Positions 42,955 to 55,178 of a DNA stretch of 64,000 nt are shown piece after piece; position 1 is the first letter of the stretch; each line of letters begins with the position of its first letter. The stretch covers positions 262,903 through 326,902 of the forward strand of contig JAMPIV010012155.1 in NCBI GenBank assembly GCA_024509875.1, given 5' to 3'. The notes beneath the pieces were generated by a model, which was given only the letters and a program-made list of their open reading frames with translations, searched no databases and was not told the DNA's origin. The position numbers and the translations under genes are program-made. Source of the stretch: Oreohelix idahoensis. Lineage: Eukaryota > Mollusca > Gastropoda > Stylommatophora > Oreohelicidae.

Positions 42955-44222
42955 GACACCCACACAATGCTGTATAGTTGTCAAACACAAGACACTAATG
43001 ATATCCAAATAGTACTGTACAGCTGAGAAAACTATCAAACATAAGACACTAATAATACCCACATTGTACCCTATAGCTGAGAGAACTATCAAACATAAGA
43101 CACTGATAATGCCCACATAGTACTGTACAGCTGAGAGAACTATCAAACATAAGATACTAACGATACCCACATAGTACTGTACAGCTGAGAGAGCTATCAA
43201 AGATAAGACACTAACGATACCCACATAGTACTGTACAGCAAACTATCAAACATAAGACACTAATGATACCCACATAGTACTGTACAGCAAATTATCAATC
43301 ATAAGACAATAATGATACCCACATAGTACTGTACAGCTGAGAGAACTATCAAACATAAGACACTAGTGATACCCACATAGTACTGTACAGCGAACTATCA
43401 AACATAAGACACTAACGATATCCACATAGTGCTGTACAGCTGAGAGAGCTATCAAACAAAAAACACAAATGAAAGCCACATAGTACCATACAGTTGAGAG
43501 AACTATCAAACATAAGAAACTAACGATACCCACATAGTACTGTACAGCTGAGAGAACTATCAAACATAAGACACTAACGATACCTACATAGTACTGTACA
43601 GTTGAGAAAGCTATCAAACAAAAAAACACAAATGAAAGCCACATAGTACCATACAGCTGAGAGAACTATCAAACATTTGAAATTAATGATACCCACATAG
43701 TACTGTACAGCTGAGATAACTATCAAACATAAGACACTAACGATACCCACATAGTACTGTACAGCTGAGAGAGCTATCAAACAAAAAACACTAATGAAAG
43801 CCACATAGTACTGTACAGTGAACTATCAAAAATAAGAAACTAATGATACCCACATAGTACTGTACAGCTGAGAGAACTATCAAACATAAGACACTAACAA
43901 TACCCACATAGTACTGTACAGCTGAGAGAGCTATCAAACAAAAAACACTAATGAAAGCCACATAGTACTGTACAGTGAACTGTCAAACATAAGACACTAA
44001 TGATACCCACATAGTACTGTACAGCTGAGAGAACTATCAAACATAAGACACTAATGATACCAACATAGTACTGTACAGCTGAGAGAACTATCAAACATAA
44101 TACACTAATGATACCCACATAGTACTGTACAGCTGAGAGAACTATCAAACATAAGACACTAATGATACCCACATAGTACAGTACAGCTGAGAGAACTATC
44201 AAACATAAGACTCTAATGATAC
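42955..44222. repeat. 54-bp minisatellite, about 24 copies
   Basis: Unit CCCACATAGTACTGTACAGC followed by TGAGAGAACTATCAAACATA and AGACACTAATGATA. Shorter variants lack the GCTGAGAGA segment (about 46-48 bp). A second sub-family reads AAAAAACACAAATGAAAG and appears at roughly regular spacing. The unit is a multiple of 3, so minus-strand hydrophobic ORFs (VGIISVLCLIVLSAVQYY) appear; they are artefacts. Confidence 0.95.
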
Positions 44223-44261
44223 TATAATCTACAGCTTAGAGACCTGTCCAATTAATCAATC

Positions 44262-44380
44262 AATTAATTTTCTTTAGCTCCCCAAGGAGTGTTACAGCGC
44301 AGTCACTGCACCATTTCGTATTGTGTGGCTGTTGCTTAACCAGGATTTCTTTGCCTCAGAAGGTAGCGATCAACTTTATG
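44262..44380 (-). mobile_element. RTE-like LINE 3' tail fragment
   Basis: TTAGCTCCCCAAGGAGTGTT on the plus strand is the complement of the TTGGGGAGCTAAAG tail of the RTE copy at 5530-5570. It is preceded by TCAATCAATTAATT, the tail repeat. Boundaries approximate. Confidence 0.5.
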
Positions 44381-44587
44381 ATTAATGAATGGTTACAACA
44401 CACACAGTGAGCAATGTAATGCTAAGCAGATCTTCTATACAAATAGGGAATGCCACAGTCAACTGGAATACTGTTTATTTACAATGTGGACCACTGCTGT
44501 TAACCGGACCTCCAACAATCTTGGTCCATCCCACTTCCTCTTTAACACTCGCTCACTATTGAGAATTATATTCAATATTGTAATTGT

Positions 44588-45500
44588 GCCCGGGTCAGTT
44601 ATCTGGCCAGGTTTGTATTTTTCTGCATTCGTGATATGTCATTCAAGTGGCTACAGGCCTTCCGCCTGAGATGGAGATTCTTGACGTTTGCTAATTTTCC
44701 TTTCCAGGTTCGAATTTCCATCGGCTTGTGGTATTCTTCAGAATAGTATAGTTTTGGTTCCCTGCCAATTCGTTGCTGGAACCTTTTACGAGCATTTTCT
44801 TCAGTCACCGCTAGTTGAATGGTCTCTGTAATGGTATTTGTATCCTTTCTAAGAAGATAGAGTTTAAGGTTATCTGCATGCAACCCGTCGATAAAAATGC
44901 CAACTAAATGTCTTTCAAGCTCTTGGGTAGGGATGTTCCCGTTCAGAAAAGCATCCTCAGCCAAGTTGAGTAATCGATCAGCATAGAATTGCACTGGTTT
45001 GTGTCTATCTTGGTGTATTTTGTGAAGTAAAGTCCAAGCATGTTGTCCATCGGTTATATCACTATAGTGTTAGACAAGCTCTTTCCTCAGTGAATCAAAG
45101 ATCTCATTGGGATAAGTTTTAGATCTACGACGGAGAAAATCGGTCACCAAAGAATCTGAAGACAGGTAAGCTATTCTTTTGCGGTCCTCATCACATGCAG
45201 CGTTTATAAGAGAAGCAAATTCGTCAGTGTCCACTAGCCACTTCCTGAAAGACTTAGCATCCCCAGCAAATGGAGTTACGGCAGTTCGGACCTGTTGGTA
45301 CTTAGTGAATGGTCCACATTACCCAAGGTCTCCGTAATTTTCTGTAGAGCAATCATAGCTGGCTCTGCGTCATCTGGAAGGGGTGTGTGAATTGGTAGAG
45401 CTGATTGTTGCTGTTGCTGGATATTAATCAAGTGTTGTTGTTGCTGTTGTATCAGTAATTGTTGCTGGTCAAGCTGTTGTTGCAGCGATTGTGAATCCAT
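44588..45500 (-). pseudogene. LTR-retrotransposon gag remnant
   Basis: Minus-strand start at 45500. A Gln-rich N-terminus (LQQQLDQQQLLIQQQQQ) is followed by a frameshift near 45290, then PFAGDAKSFRKWL, DEFASLINAACDEDRKRIAYL, a stop near 45070, QFYADRLLNLAEDAFLNGN, HLVGIFIDGLHADNLKLYL and EENARKRFQQRIGREP. This is a capsid-type Gag. After it comes KACSHLNDISRMQKNTN where a CCHC zinc knuckle would be expected; its ligands are mostly lost. Coding stops at GCCCGGGTCAGTTATC, the same boundary as in the fragment at 49274. No pol follows. Confidence 0.7.
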
Positions 45501-45534
45501 GATAGGGATTAGTGATTAGGACTGTCTGCTATCA

Positions 45535-45612
45535 CTAAAAAAAAAAAAGGCTGTTCGCGCGCCAAAATGAGTATGCTTTCACTAAAGAAAAGGGCTGGTC
45601 ACGGCGCCAATG
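45535..45612 (-). promoter_or_regulatory. Duplicated primer-site-like region
   Basis: On the minus strand TTGGCGCCGTGACCAGCCC follows a CA-ending sequence, as an LTR/primer site would. A second, diverged version, TTTTGGCGCGCGAACAGCC, lies about 45 bp downstream, each followed by a CTTT-TTAGTGA element. It precedes the gag start by about 100 bp. The putative LTR would lie to the right (45613 to about 45900); its outer end is not defined. Confidence 0.45.
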
Positions 45613-45917
45613 AGTTTTAGTATTGTGGTGGGTTTTGATGTTAAAGAAAAGTATTTAATATCTGTCTACAGAGTGAGGTCAGCTATGCAAGTTCCTGAGT
45701 CTAATAGTTGAATATGAAGTTCTCAGGGTACCTGACTGCTACCACCCTACGATCTCACTCTGCGATTTATTTTGGGTATCTAGTGTTTGTGATGTTATTT
45801 ATATGGCTTGATGTCTAGGGTAATGAAAATTTAGTGATAAATGCGTTAAACAAATACAATTTTAAATCACTAACATCGAATAAACAAGACTGGGTTTAAA
45901 GTTATGATATATATGTA

Positions 45918-47104
45918 GGAGGGAAGGTCAAAAAGTAATGCCTTCTATTTTTTATGTATGTAAATACTGCATCAGTGTGCAGTTTGTAAATTTAGCAGGA
46001 TTCCTCAAACACTCTTCTGCACTGTATAGCATTACCAACCTGTTTCAGTAACAGGTGGCACCACTGTAACAGTTTAAAAATGGCTGCAAAAGACGTTCAG
46101 TTAAAACAACGTTTTGTCATAGAATTCCTCAATGCTGAAGGCGAGACCCCAATTCGCATCCACGTACGTTTGAAGAATGTTTATGGAGATTCAACAGTGG
46201 ATGTTAGCACTGTCCGACGTTGGGTACATCGTTGTGACGAAGCTGAAGTAGGTCAATCCTCAATGGCTGACGCAAAGCAGATTGGCCGTCCGTCTACCGC
46301 AGTGACTCCACACAGCATTCATCGAGTTGATGGCATCATTCGTGGTGACTGTCGGGTAACACTGGATGAACTTTCTTCCATGTTGTCCATTAGTAAAGGC
46401 AGTGTCCGGAACATCATTAAAGACCTGGGTTATTCAAAATTTTGTGCACGGTGGGTACCCAGAATGTTGACAGACAGACACAACATCGCCGACAAGAAAG
46501 AAGTTCAAAAGTTCACCATCTGTAGGGAAAGTTATGGCCTCCGTGTTTTGGGATGAGAAGGGTGTGATTCTTCTCGACTTCTTGGAGTAGGGAAACACGG
46601 TGAATGCAGACCATTACATTGAAACTTTGAAGAAGCTTAGAGGTCGTCTTCGGCGACTTTACCCATTAAAAGATCAGAGAACTGCACTACTGTTGCACGA
46701 TAATGCCACGCCACACACCGCTAAACGCACCATTGATGCGATTGCAGAATTTGGCTGGACATTATTACCACATCCCCCTTACAGTCCCGATTTTGCACCT
46801 TCTGACTTCCATTTGTTTGGACCACTGAAAGAAGATCTTCGCGGACATCACTTTGAGGACACAGAGACACTTAAACGCGCCGTACGCCAGTGGTTTAGGA
46901 AAAAGGACACAAATTGTTACCGTGCGGGGATACATGCCCTTGTGAGTAGATGGACAAAAACTGTAACAAATAACGGAGACTATATTGAGAAATAAATTTT
47001 TGAAGTTCAGACGTGGGGCTACATTTCAGTGTGAATTTTATGTGTTTTCTTGCCTATTGAATGAAATTAAAAATTACGAGGCATTACTTTTTGACCGTCC
47101 CTCG
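45918..47104 (+). mobile_element. mariner element (defective)
   Basis: Inverted ends of about 27 bp: GGAGGGAAGGTCAAAAAGTA on the left, the complement of CGAGGGACGGTCAAAAAGTA on the right, each next to TA (45916-45917, 47105-47106). Length 1187 bp. Carries a broken transposase gene. Confidence 0.88.
46080..46992 (+). pseudogene. mariner transposase, internally deleted
   Basis: Frame 46080-46556 starts MAAKDVQLKQRFVIEFLNAE and holds the two N-terminal HTH domains (STVRRWVHRC, GRPSTAVTP, SMLSISKGSVRNII, DLGYSKFCARWVPRML). After a deletion and frameshift comes KVMASVFWDEKGVILLDFLE, then a stop, then TALLLHDNATPHTAKR (second catalytic Asp) and PYSPDFAPSDFHLF (third Asp, 34 residues later, the DD34D pattern). 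The segment with the first catalytic Asp (normally TGDETW) is missing, so the enzyme cannot work. It ends at a stop just before the right terminus. Confidence 0.85.
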
Positions 47105-47106
47105 TA

Positions 47107-49273
47107 TATACAATTTAATTTCCTGTCCCTCAAATTTTTTAGGACAGGAATGTTTAACTTAAAATGAAATTATGGTTTTATATCAAATTAATTACACCAG
47201 AAGGACATTTGTCTAATATATCTCTTAATATGTTAATGTTTATACACGTTTATTCCCTGTTGGAGACTACTGTTATCTGAAGAGTCACTATTGAGAAAGA
47301 CCCCGAATGACTGGTTGAGAAAACTGCACACGATCCACTGCCGTGTAGTCTGGAGTCTGCTATTACTTGTATGCTTTGATAAAGAAACAACCGGTAGGTT
47401 GCCTCAACTTCTGCAGCTCCGACTTCTGACCAACTTGAACTGGGTGATGTAACCCTGAAACAAGAGGAACAAGCCTCCCTAAGTCTCCAGCTGACTATCT
47501 TCACCACTACCAATTTAACATCATTAAACAAGTATTGTGATCAGATAAAATAGCTAACTAAACTAGCTACAGTCTTTAACTTTATTGTGACTTCTTCATA
47601 ACAGTGGGTATCTTCTTTTCCACATAGTCTCAACGCCCCTGTCAATATACATCATCTTCTTCAGCTGAAATACAATATTTTCTTTTCTCCAAAGTTAATA
47701 TACCAATAGGCCTGCCAGTGACTTTCTGGTCTTACAGTCAAAATATATATGACAATATTCAACTCAAATTTAGTTTAATTTGCTTCCTATGTCTGCTTAG
47801 ACATGCCTCTGCTCCTAGTATGTCGCAATCTTCCACAAAGGCAAAATGTCGTACATACACAATGTTATGGCGCCCTATCTGGGTTGGCCTCTACATCTAA
47901 TAATGTATTAAAAAAGGTTATTCATCTTACCGCAATCAATGAAATAATCACACAATATGTTAAGGTTTAACAGGCTGTCAATGGTCACTTTTAAACAGCT
48001 GCTGCTACAGACGCAACGGTCCTTATTTGCTCTGCCTGAAACCTTGCTTGTATGAAAAATCTCTATCAAGTGGCACCCTGCATAGCAGATGCGGTAGTTT
48101 TATTCTCCCTATGTCTATCCTAACATTAACCAATCAGGTTAAACTACACCGATTTGACTCTTTTTTGAAAATCCCAAACATTTATTTACGTTTATCAATA
48201 AGTTCGTCCATCTGATTCTAACACTACTGTTTAGACTATGTGTCGCTTACACTGGCAAAACTTCAAAGTTATCCCTCTCCCTCCTCCTAGTAGTGTCTAT
48301 CAAATGAGGCAAGCCAGTGTGACTTGTTTCCAAGCAACGACTAGAAAAATGTTACTTTTAAATTGAGCTGGAATATCAGTGTGTTCGTATATCTGTTGTC
48401 AAATTTTATTTTATGTGATAACTCAGTCACTTTTGACGCTATCTAAAAGATGAAAAGTGATTATTAATCAGGCTAATGTCCTTTATCTATCCAGTAGATT
48501 TTCATCTACGTCTTTATCTAAGTTTGCATCTTTGTATTTTTCTCCTTATTTATAAGTCTAGATACGTTTTCATAGGAAATAGTATAGTATTGACTAAACA
48601 ACATTATTGCTTTTAATTCCATTCTGTCTTTTCCTTTTTATTCATCCTTCTATAGAATGCATAACATTATCTACGTTTTCTGTCTTTCTTTAGTCCCATC
48701 CGCTCCCCTGCACTCATGTGTTCGTTAGTTTCAATTTGAAAATACCCAAGTGGGTTTAGACTTTTTCCATACTAACCCCCTCTCTCTCTCTCTAGTCTTT
48801 TTTTGAACGAAACACGTGTTGGCCGTCTGCCAAAACGGTTTCATGTTATATTTAAAAATTAGTACGGAGTAACGAAAAAGCCTTTGGTAATCGGGGATGG
48901 GTACCCTCGCATGGCGTTAATAGTTTCAAATCGCATGTCGTTTCTTGAAAATGCGACGTTCTTGAAAAACGACGTCTAACGGCAACTGTCGCATGTTGTA
49001 ACTAATAATAGATTCTTAGAATACGTTAGTTAAAAAAAATTCAAGGAGTGTCTAATATTTTGCATTAGATTTTATCGTCCTTGACAATTTTCAAATTCTT
49101 ATAGTAGCGGGTTATAAACGGTAACTTTCCGTCACTAGAATTGGACTTTTGAAAAATGTGAGTGGGGTAGGGCAATGGTAGCTATCTTGGCGTATGGGAA
49201 AAAAATTCAATTACAGTATTATCATTATAATTTGAGCTGGAGGGTTAAAAACGGTGCATTTTACTACAAGTAT
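47107..49273. other. Intergenic or intronic sequence, no feature seen
   Basis: About 2.2 kb, AT-rich. Short open frames look random. The stretch CATTTGAGCTGG with AGTGACGG near 49090-49250 is unremarkable. Nothing is supported. Confidence 0.4.
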
Positions 49274-49398
49274 GTGCCCGGGTCAGTTATCTGGCCAGGT
49301 TTGTGTTTTTCAGCATTTGTGATATGTCATTCAAGTGGCTACAGGCCTTCCGCTTGAGATGGAGATTCTTGACATTTGCTAATTTTCCTTTCCAGGTT
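49274..49398 (-). pseudogene. Second gag remnant with the same 3' boundary
   Basis: About 125 bp, near-identical to 44590-44715: GCCCGGGTCAGTTATCTGGC ... TTTCCTTTCCAGGTTCG. Minus-strand reading TWKGKLANVKNLHLKRKACS and the same degenerate zinc-knuckle-like residues, then stop. It begins at the same base as the first copy and ends abruptly at 49398. Confidence 0.75.
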
Positions 49399-50790
49399 CG
49401 TTCTTAACTTTTTAGGTTTAGTGATAAGCAGATAATCGTATAATGGTTTGTTTGAATGATCCAACTGTAACGTTCCAAAAAACACAGCAATTGCAGTAAA
49501 ATTCAACCATGTTTTATTGTACGTCATTCGATAAGCACTGGTATTTACACAATGACATGATATTTAACTTACGCTTAAACAAAATAGTGTGTATATCCAA
49601 AAGGAAAATATATCCAACAGAAGAAAAAAAACTGGTCTTGATAATCTCAAAGACGAAGTCACCTAAGTACTATAACTGCCTAGCAAAAATTTCTATCTAT
49701 CTAATCCTGTCTATCGCCCACATCTCTCCTTTTTATACAGCTCCTTCATTTTCCCGCTTTTTTCCACACGCTACTCTTTTTTTCCACACGTTACATTTAT
49801 CTTACACACGTCTCTCTGTTTTCGACATTTTGCACGTCTTTCTGTTTTTCGACTTTTGTCATACCTCTCTTATCCACTTAACAATGGAAAAAACCCAAGA
49901 ATCACAACATTCATTTCACAAAATCCCACGCAAAACACACATTCAATATTATTTTCTGGGACTGCACTATCTTTGCCCTCTCAAAGCCATGAACCTTTAA
50001 TGATACTGTGTTTTTGTGCAAAAACGCCGTATCTGCTTTTAATGTCTGTCATTCCTATATGTAGCATTATAGCACGTATAAATGATAGTGTAGGCCAGCC
50101 GGTCACATAATGTCTTTTATCTCCTATTGTTCAGATGTTACTAGTATCTACATCCTTTCCTCCGTCTAAGCAAATCCTTGTCCATTGATACTATCGATTT
50201 AGGTTCAGGTTATTGAAGTGATAACCGGACTCCTCCGGGGTTGGTTCTTTCCCTGGTTCTAGATGGCCACTATCTTAGCCGAGTAACAGGACTATGGTAT
50301 GGATGTAACTAATTCACTCTACGTACCCTTTTCTGAGTGGAGCCTAACTCGCTCCTTCGTTCTTCAGTCTTGTCAAGAATTTATAATATTATATATGTTG
50401 GGTTATTGCTACCCAATCTTGTCTCCGTGCATTTAAGAAATTACACAGCACCTTGTCTACTTCACTATAGACTTCAACATGGCTACCTCTCCTACTTGAG
50501 TACCTGTCCTGCTCGGCCTGGATCACGCTTCTCCTCATGCTGAGAAAAACGTGCCTAACCTCTGTTCTGTTTTGACCCTTCTTATGCACAACCCCTTTTT
50601 CTACCCCCTCTATACCAACTCAGGTTAGATTTTACACTCTTCCATCCCTTACTGCAACATCTATCTCCTTACCCCCTAAAAAAAATTTTTAATTTAAGGG
50701 TGACAACAAAAAATGTTTTCATAGTCGCATCAGCTCTATTGTCCTTTTCCCTATATACAAAAATCCTTAGCAATGTGTTGTTTTAACCCT
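49399..50790. other. Unassigned sequence
   Basis: No element or gene recognised. 49700-49870 is pyrimidine-rich with repeated TTTTTCCACACGYTAC and CACGTCTYTCTGTTTTCGAC motifs. 50100-50600 has several short open frames without domain signs. Confidence 0.4.
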
Positions 50791-51067
50791 GGGAGCCGCG
50801 CTGGTGTAATGGCTACAACGCTGTACTGGCGACCAGGTGTTCATGGTTCAAACCCGGGCGTCGGCGTTTGAAGAAATGTTTATGACCGGAAATTTGACTG
50901 AATAATCTGAACGGCTCCTGCACATAAATCCCGTGTGGATGGGAAGGAGCGAGACTCCTGACCGGGTTGGAAGGAAAGTCCACTAACCCCCCAGCCTCGC
51001 AATGACATGTCATTGGGCCAAAAGAGCTGGAAAGCTCGAGTGCCGCTGGTGAGAGAAAAAAAAAAAA
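50791..51067 (+). mobile_element. tRNA-derived SINE, copy 2
   Basis: Starts GGGAGCCGCGCTGGTGTAAT. Box A-like TGGTGTAATGG, box B-like GGTTCAAACCC (a better match than copy 1). The roughly 200-bp body differs from copy 1 except for GGCTCCTG and GACTG segments. Ends in about 12 A residues. Flanking duplication AACCCT (50785-50790 and 51066-51071). Confidence 0.85.
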
Positions 51068-51071
51068 CCCT

Positions 51072-51314
51072 TCTTCAACACATAACTAATTTCCATCTCT
51101 CCAATGGGCAATTTCTTTCTACACAACATAATTATTCTTTTACTAGGAACATTCTTGTCCCTTCCCTTTCATACTCTTAATAAAGAACAATTTTGCATTT
51201 CTCCATCCCGTTCATTCACAATCGAACTAAGTTTATTTGCTGACAGTCATTCTTACACCCTGCTATCTCCCACGCACACCATCGTGCTAACCATTTTAAT
51301 GTATCACACCCCTG
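51072..51314. other. Spacer before second Gmr1 copy
   Basis: About 240 bp without recognised features. Confidence 0.5.
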
Positions 51315-52597
51315 TGTTGAGGATTCCTTCATGTCTGCAGCATGGCGCATTCCTCAAATGATTATATCTCCGCGACTGATGTCGATGATTGTTTCATGCT
51401 TACAGACATTTGGATTTGTGCTCGATCCGAATGGCTGTATCATGGAACACCTCAAACGAATAGAGATATATCTCATCGACCGATGTCGATGATTGTTGCA
51501 TGTGTGCAAGCATTTGAGTTTGGCCAACTCGGATTACTGCACCTTGGAACATCGCAATTGAATATATATTAACGACGTAGTATGCATATCACTATGCATG
51601 ACGCGTATGTCTTTATAACGTCATTCGACTTGTGGGTTTTGACCCGTACGGCAGTGTGTTTCAGAAGTGTGGCCATTGCCACTTATATTGTGTGGTATAA
51701 CCACTGGAAAGTGTGTGGCGTTGTCCACTTTTTAATTGTGTGGCTGGGAAGCCATTTGAGCAGTGTATTTCTTGAACTAAACGTAAGTCGTCGTATGAAT
51801 AACGCAGTTTGCATAATTATGGCAGATTAGCCTGGCGTGGTATGCCAAAGGAACATTATGTTACTAGCAATAGTGTAAGACTAGTATAGATGGATATTGT
51901 ACAGCTAGCGGCAAGCGTAAGCCTAGTGTAACGGATATTAAACGACTAGCAGTAGACGTAAGCCTAGCATAATAAGTGTATTGCAGAACTAGCAGGATAG
52001 TTAAGTCTAGTTAGCCTCTGAATTTATGCCAAAGGACATTGGCCGTTAAAAGGAACTGACCTCTAACCAGAACTCTAGATAGAGATTGTGAACATGTGCT
52101 TATGAACTAATGGGAACTCTTACAGATCGTACATGAATGTGATGTGACTTTTGTTCCCATGTAGTTGGTGTCTGCTCATGGTATGAAATTACTAATTAAA
52201 TATTTTAAGTCGTCAAAATCACAGTCTTATCAACTGTCGTATTCGGAGTTGAGTTAAATGCTATTTATCTTCAACTGATCATGACCAGTGATGATTAATG
52301 TCTTAACACGCTGCATCTCACACTGCCAATATAATCAATAAGACAAGAGACTAATACAGGTCAGTCAAGGGTCGAATATTTAATATGAAATATATTCAGC
52401 ACATAATGAATCACAAGGGTTAAAGCAGACATTATCGATACCAACGGACAGTATTACGGAATCCTACAAAAGTGATAAGAACCCGAGGGACTGTGACTCT
52501 ATAAACTGAATACGCATATAATAACTTGGTCATCCACAAATACTAGAAGTCATCGAAGCACCCAGAATATACTGGGGTCCCGGAAGCGCCCGTAACA
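51315..52597 (+). repeat. 5' LTR of Gmr1 copy 2, with an extra module
   Basis: 1283 bp, about 64 bp longer than the LTRs of copy 1. The extra length is at the start: TGTTGAGGATTCCTTCATGT begins a 65-bp module that resembles the following GATTGTTTCATGC module (12060 in copy 1). It ends CCCGTAACA. Confidence 0.9.
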
Positions 52598-53779
52598 TAC
52601 TGGTGTCAGAAGGTGTCTGGATTTCGTGAATACTGGATTCCCCCCTTCAAGTATCGAAGAAAGTTAAACTGATGATGAACGTTTTAAATGCAAAATCATT
52701 CATTCAATCCTAACCGGCAACTGAAATACGCAGGACAGAAAGTGACGTCACTACATCGATGCCGTCAACGTTAGCAGACAACATTGCCTGAGAATCCGAA
52801 TTTTCTTCCACCACAAGAGACTGATTCACGCAGATAGAACGGTAATCTTCCACTCGAGAACCTGAACCATTGGAGGATGTATCTCTTCATCAAATTCATC
52901 TGAGACTGCGACGCAGATCGATTGAAGAAACTACGTTCGAAGACCGAAGCAATACTTTCAAACGGTTACCCTGCTGCGAAGGTCAAGGTCTACCATCAAT
53001 GGACCTCAGCTGTTGAAGACACTTGGATTAGAATTACATGCATTCATGTATTTCTCGGAGGGACAACTAAACAGATAAGTTCTTGATTTTACTTGGGCGC
53101 TTGAACATTATCATATTGTCCTTGCATTAGCTTTGGTCTACAGTTCATCATCACTTGGCTTACTTTTTACTATCATCTGTGTTTCCCCATTCATGTTTAT
53201 CCGTATATTCGTATATTCGTCGTGTTTAATATTGACTGGAATTTTCCCAGGAAAGCTTTAGTGAATGTTAACTTCTATTAGATTTACATGCTTATTTTGC
53301 TAACTGAGGATCTGACTGATTATATTTTTTCTTTTGAGTCAGGAAATAAATGTTTCTTCAGTTAGCATTATAACCATATTTTGTGTACTTAGCAGTCTCG
53401 TCAATTGAATTACGTCCTCTTTATTTACGTAACCTAATTTCAGTACTGTTGACAATTGTTGTCGTGTGTGATCTAAAACTTCTTTGTCTACACGTTCGTT
53501 TATGACGACTTGTCTTGTTATATTTTTGTAATGTAAATTCTTTCTTTCTTTTACTGATTACTGTTTATAAGTCTCCTTTATTTACTTTATAAGTGTAAAG
53601 TGTTGTTGTATAACTGAAAAATCATTTCATTGTAACTCATTTGATTGTTTTCACTGTCTTTGTCACATGTTCTTGGAAATTGTTTGTTATTGATTAATAT
53701 ATTCATGTACATATTATAGTGAGTTCTATAATCCTGGTGTATATTATAGACTATTGAAGGTACTCAGAAACCTATTATC

Positions 53780-55178
53780 ATGTCTACACTACAGGAATTC
53801 ATTGATATTGGAAAAAGTTATGGAAAATCAGGAGCAGAACTACAAAGTTTTGCAGATACAAAATATGATGAATATTTATCGCGTCTGGAAAGAATGGAAC
53901 AGCGCGAAATGACCAAACGAGCTGATGAGCTTAGGAGGTTTGAATTAACCCAAGAGAGGGAAATAAAAGAAAAAGAGTTAGCTCAACAAGAGAAAGACAG
54001 AATTTGAGAAAGATAAAATGGCTCAACAAGAAAAAGACAGAGAATTTGAGAAGGAAAGAATGGCACAACGAGATAAAGAAATGGAATTAAGGAGAATGGA
54101 ACTTATGCAACTGGATCAAGCACATAAAAATGCCATGGAAATGGAAACATTAAAACTTCATGCAGAAAAAGAAAAAGCTTTAGAATTAGCTAAAGTGCAG
54201 TCTGAACAGACTAAGACTGCGGCTGGTACAAATATTTTTTATCCTAAGTTAAAAATGCCACATTTTGACCAAACTCGCGATTGTGTTGACTCTTTCATAT
54301 CTAGATTCATCATCAAGGTCACAGCTCTGAACATACCCAAGGAAAGATGGAGCAGTCTTTTACTTGATTTTTTGACTGGTGACTCACTTAAATGTTTCAT
54401 GAGTCTTGATGAAAAGAGCAGAAGCGATTTCGATGTCGTAAAAGAGGTATTACTAAGATGTTTCCAGTTAACTGAGTCTGGATTCAGAGATCGCTTTCAT
54501 GCTGCTAAACCAAGCAAGGATGCAGATTTTGGTGAATTCATTGCATCTATTAAACATTTCCTTAGCAGATGGATTGATCTATCTGGTATAAATAAAACAT
54601 ATGAAGGTGTTATAGATCTCATGCTGCGAGATAAAGTTTTATCCGCATGCAGCACTGAATTAGAAGCATTTTTACAGGAAAGACATCCTAATTCTATCGA
54701 TGAGTATGAAAAACTCGGAAGACAGTATCAAACCGCACATCAGAATAAAGATCTTCATAGATCGACTATTCGAGATCCTATGCCTGTGTGCGCTGCACAA
54801 CATGATCACAGACCTCGATCGAAGAGCTTTGATGGACGTTGTCGTTCAGATTATTATCAATCCGACAGAGGTTTTTATAACTTCCGTCGTCATCGCTCTC
54901 CTTCGAATTCATATCGACGAGGTTATAGAGGATATTCACCTCATGATCGTGGGTATCACAGAGGCAGGGATTATGATGGTTCACATCAAAAAGGATACTA
55001 TAAACAGAGATCATCTTATGGTAGAGATGCCAGGAAAGATGACTCTACTGATTTTTATTATAGCAATAAAAAGTCAGTCAATAATAACAAAGGTAATGCC
55101 AGATCTCCGTCGAGAGACAAAAATAAACAGAGACATGCAAATAGTTGCAGTGTTAAAAAGGAAAAATGTAATGATGAT
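53780..55178 (+). pseudogene. Gag of Gmr1 copy 2
   Basis: Starts at the same ATG as copy 1. A frameshift ends the first frame at 54007 inside the coiled-coil repeats; the other frame continues from 54018 to the break at 55178. Repeat number in the ELAQQEKD region differs from copy 1. The capsid/SCAN-like part and the Arg/Tyr/Gly tract are preserved. The frame beyond 55178 (to 55253) is from the following sequence and is not gag. Confidence 0.9.

Larger units (their letters stand above)
51315..55178 (+). mobile_element. Gmr1-like retrotransposon, truncated copy 2
   Basis: Same orientation and same family as 12053-20638: 5' LTR, tRNA-Leu primer site, leader and most of gag. It is cut at 55178, where copy 1 continues with the zinc/protease region, so PR, IN, RT, RNase H and the 3' LTR are absent within the window. 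DNA identity to copy 1 is high, with scattered substitutions and small indels throughout LTR and leader, so it is an older or separately evolved copy. Confidence 0.92.

Noticed and set aside
42940..44202. Hydrophobic repeat ORFs (VGIISVLCLIVLSAVQYY) on the minus strand
   Set aside because: Artefact of the 54-bp minisatellite, broken by shorter units.
49175..49357. ORF ending CHSSGYRPSA, shared with 44385-44669
   Set aside because: The shared part is the antisense of the two gag remnants, not a gene.
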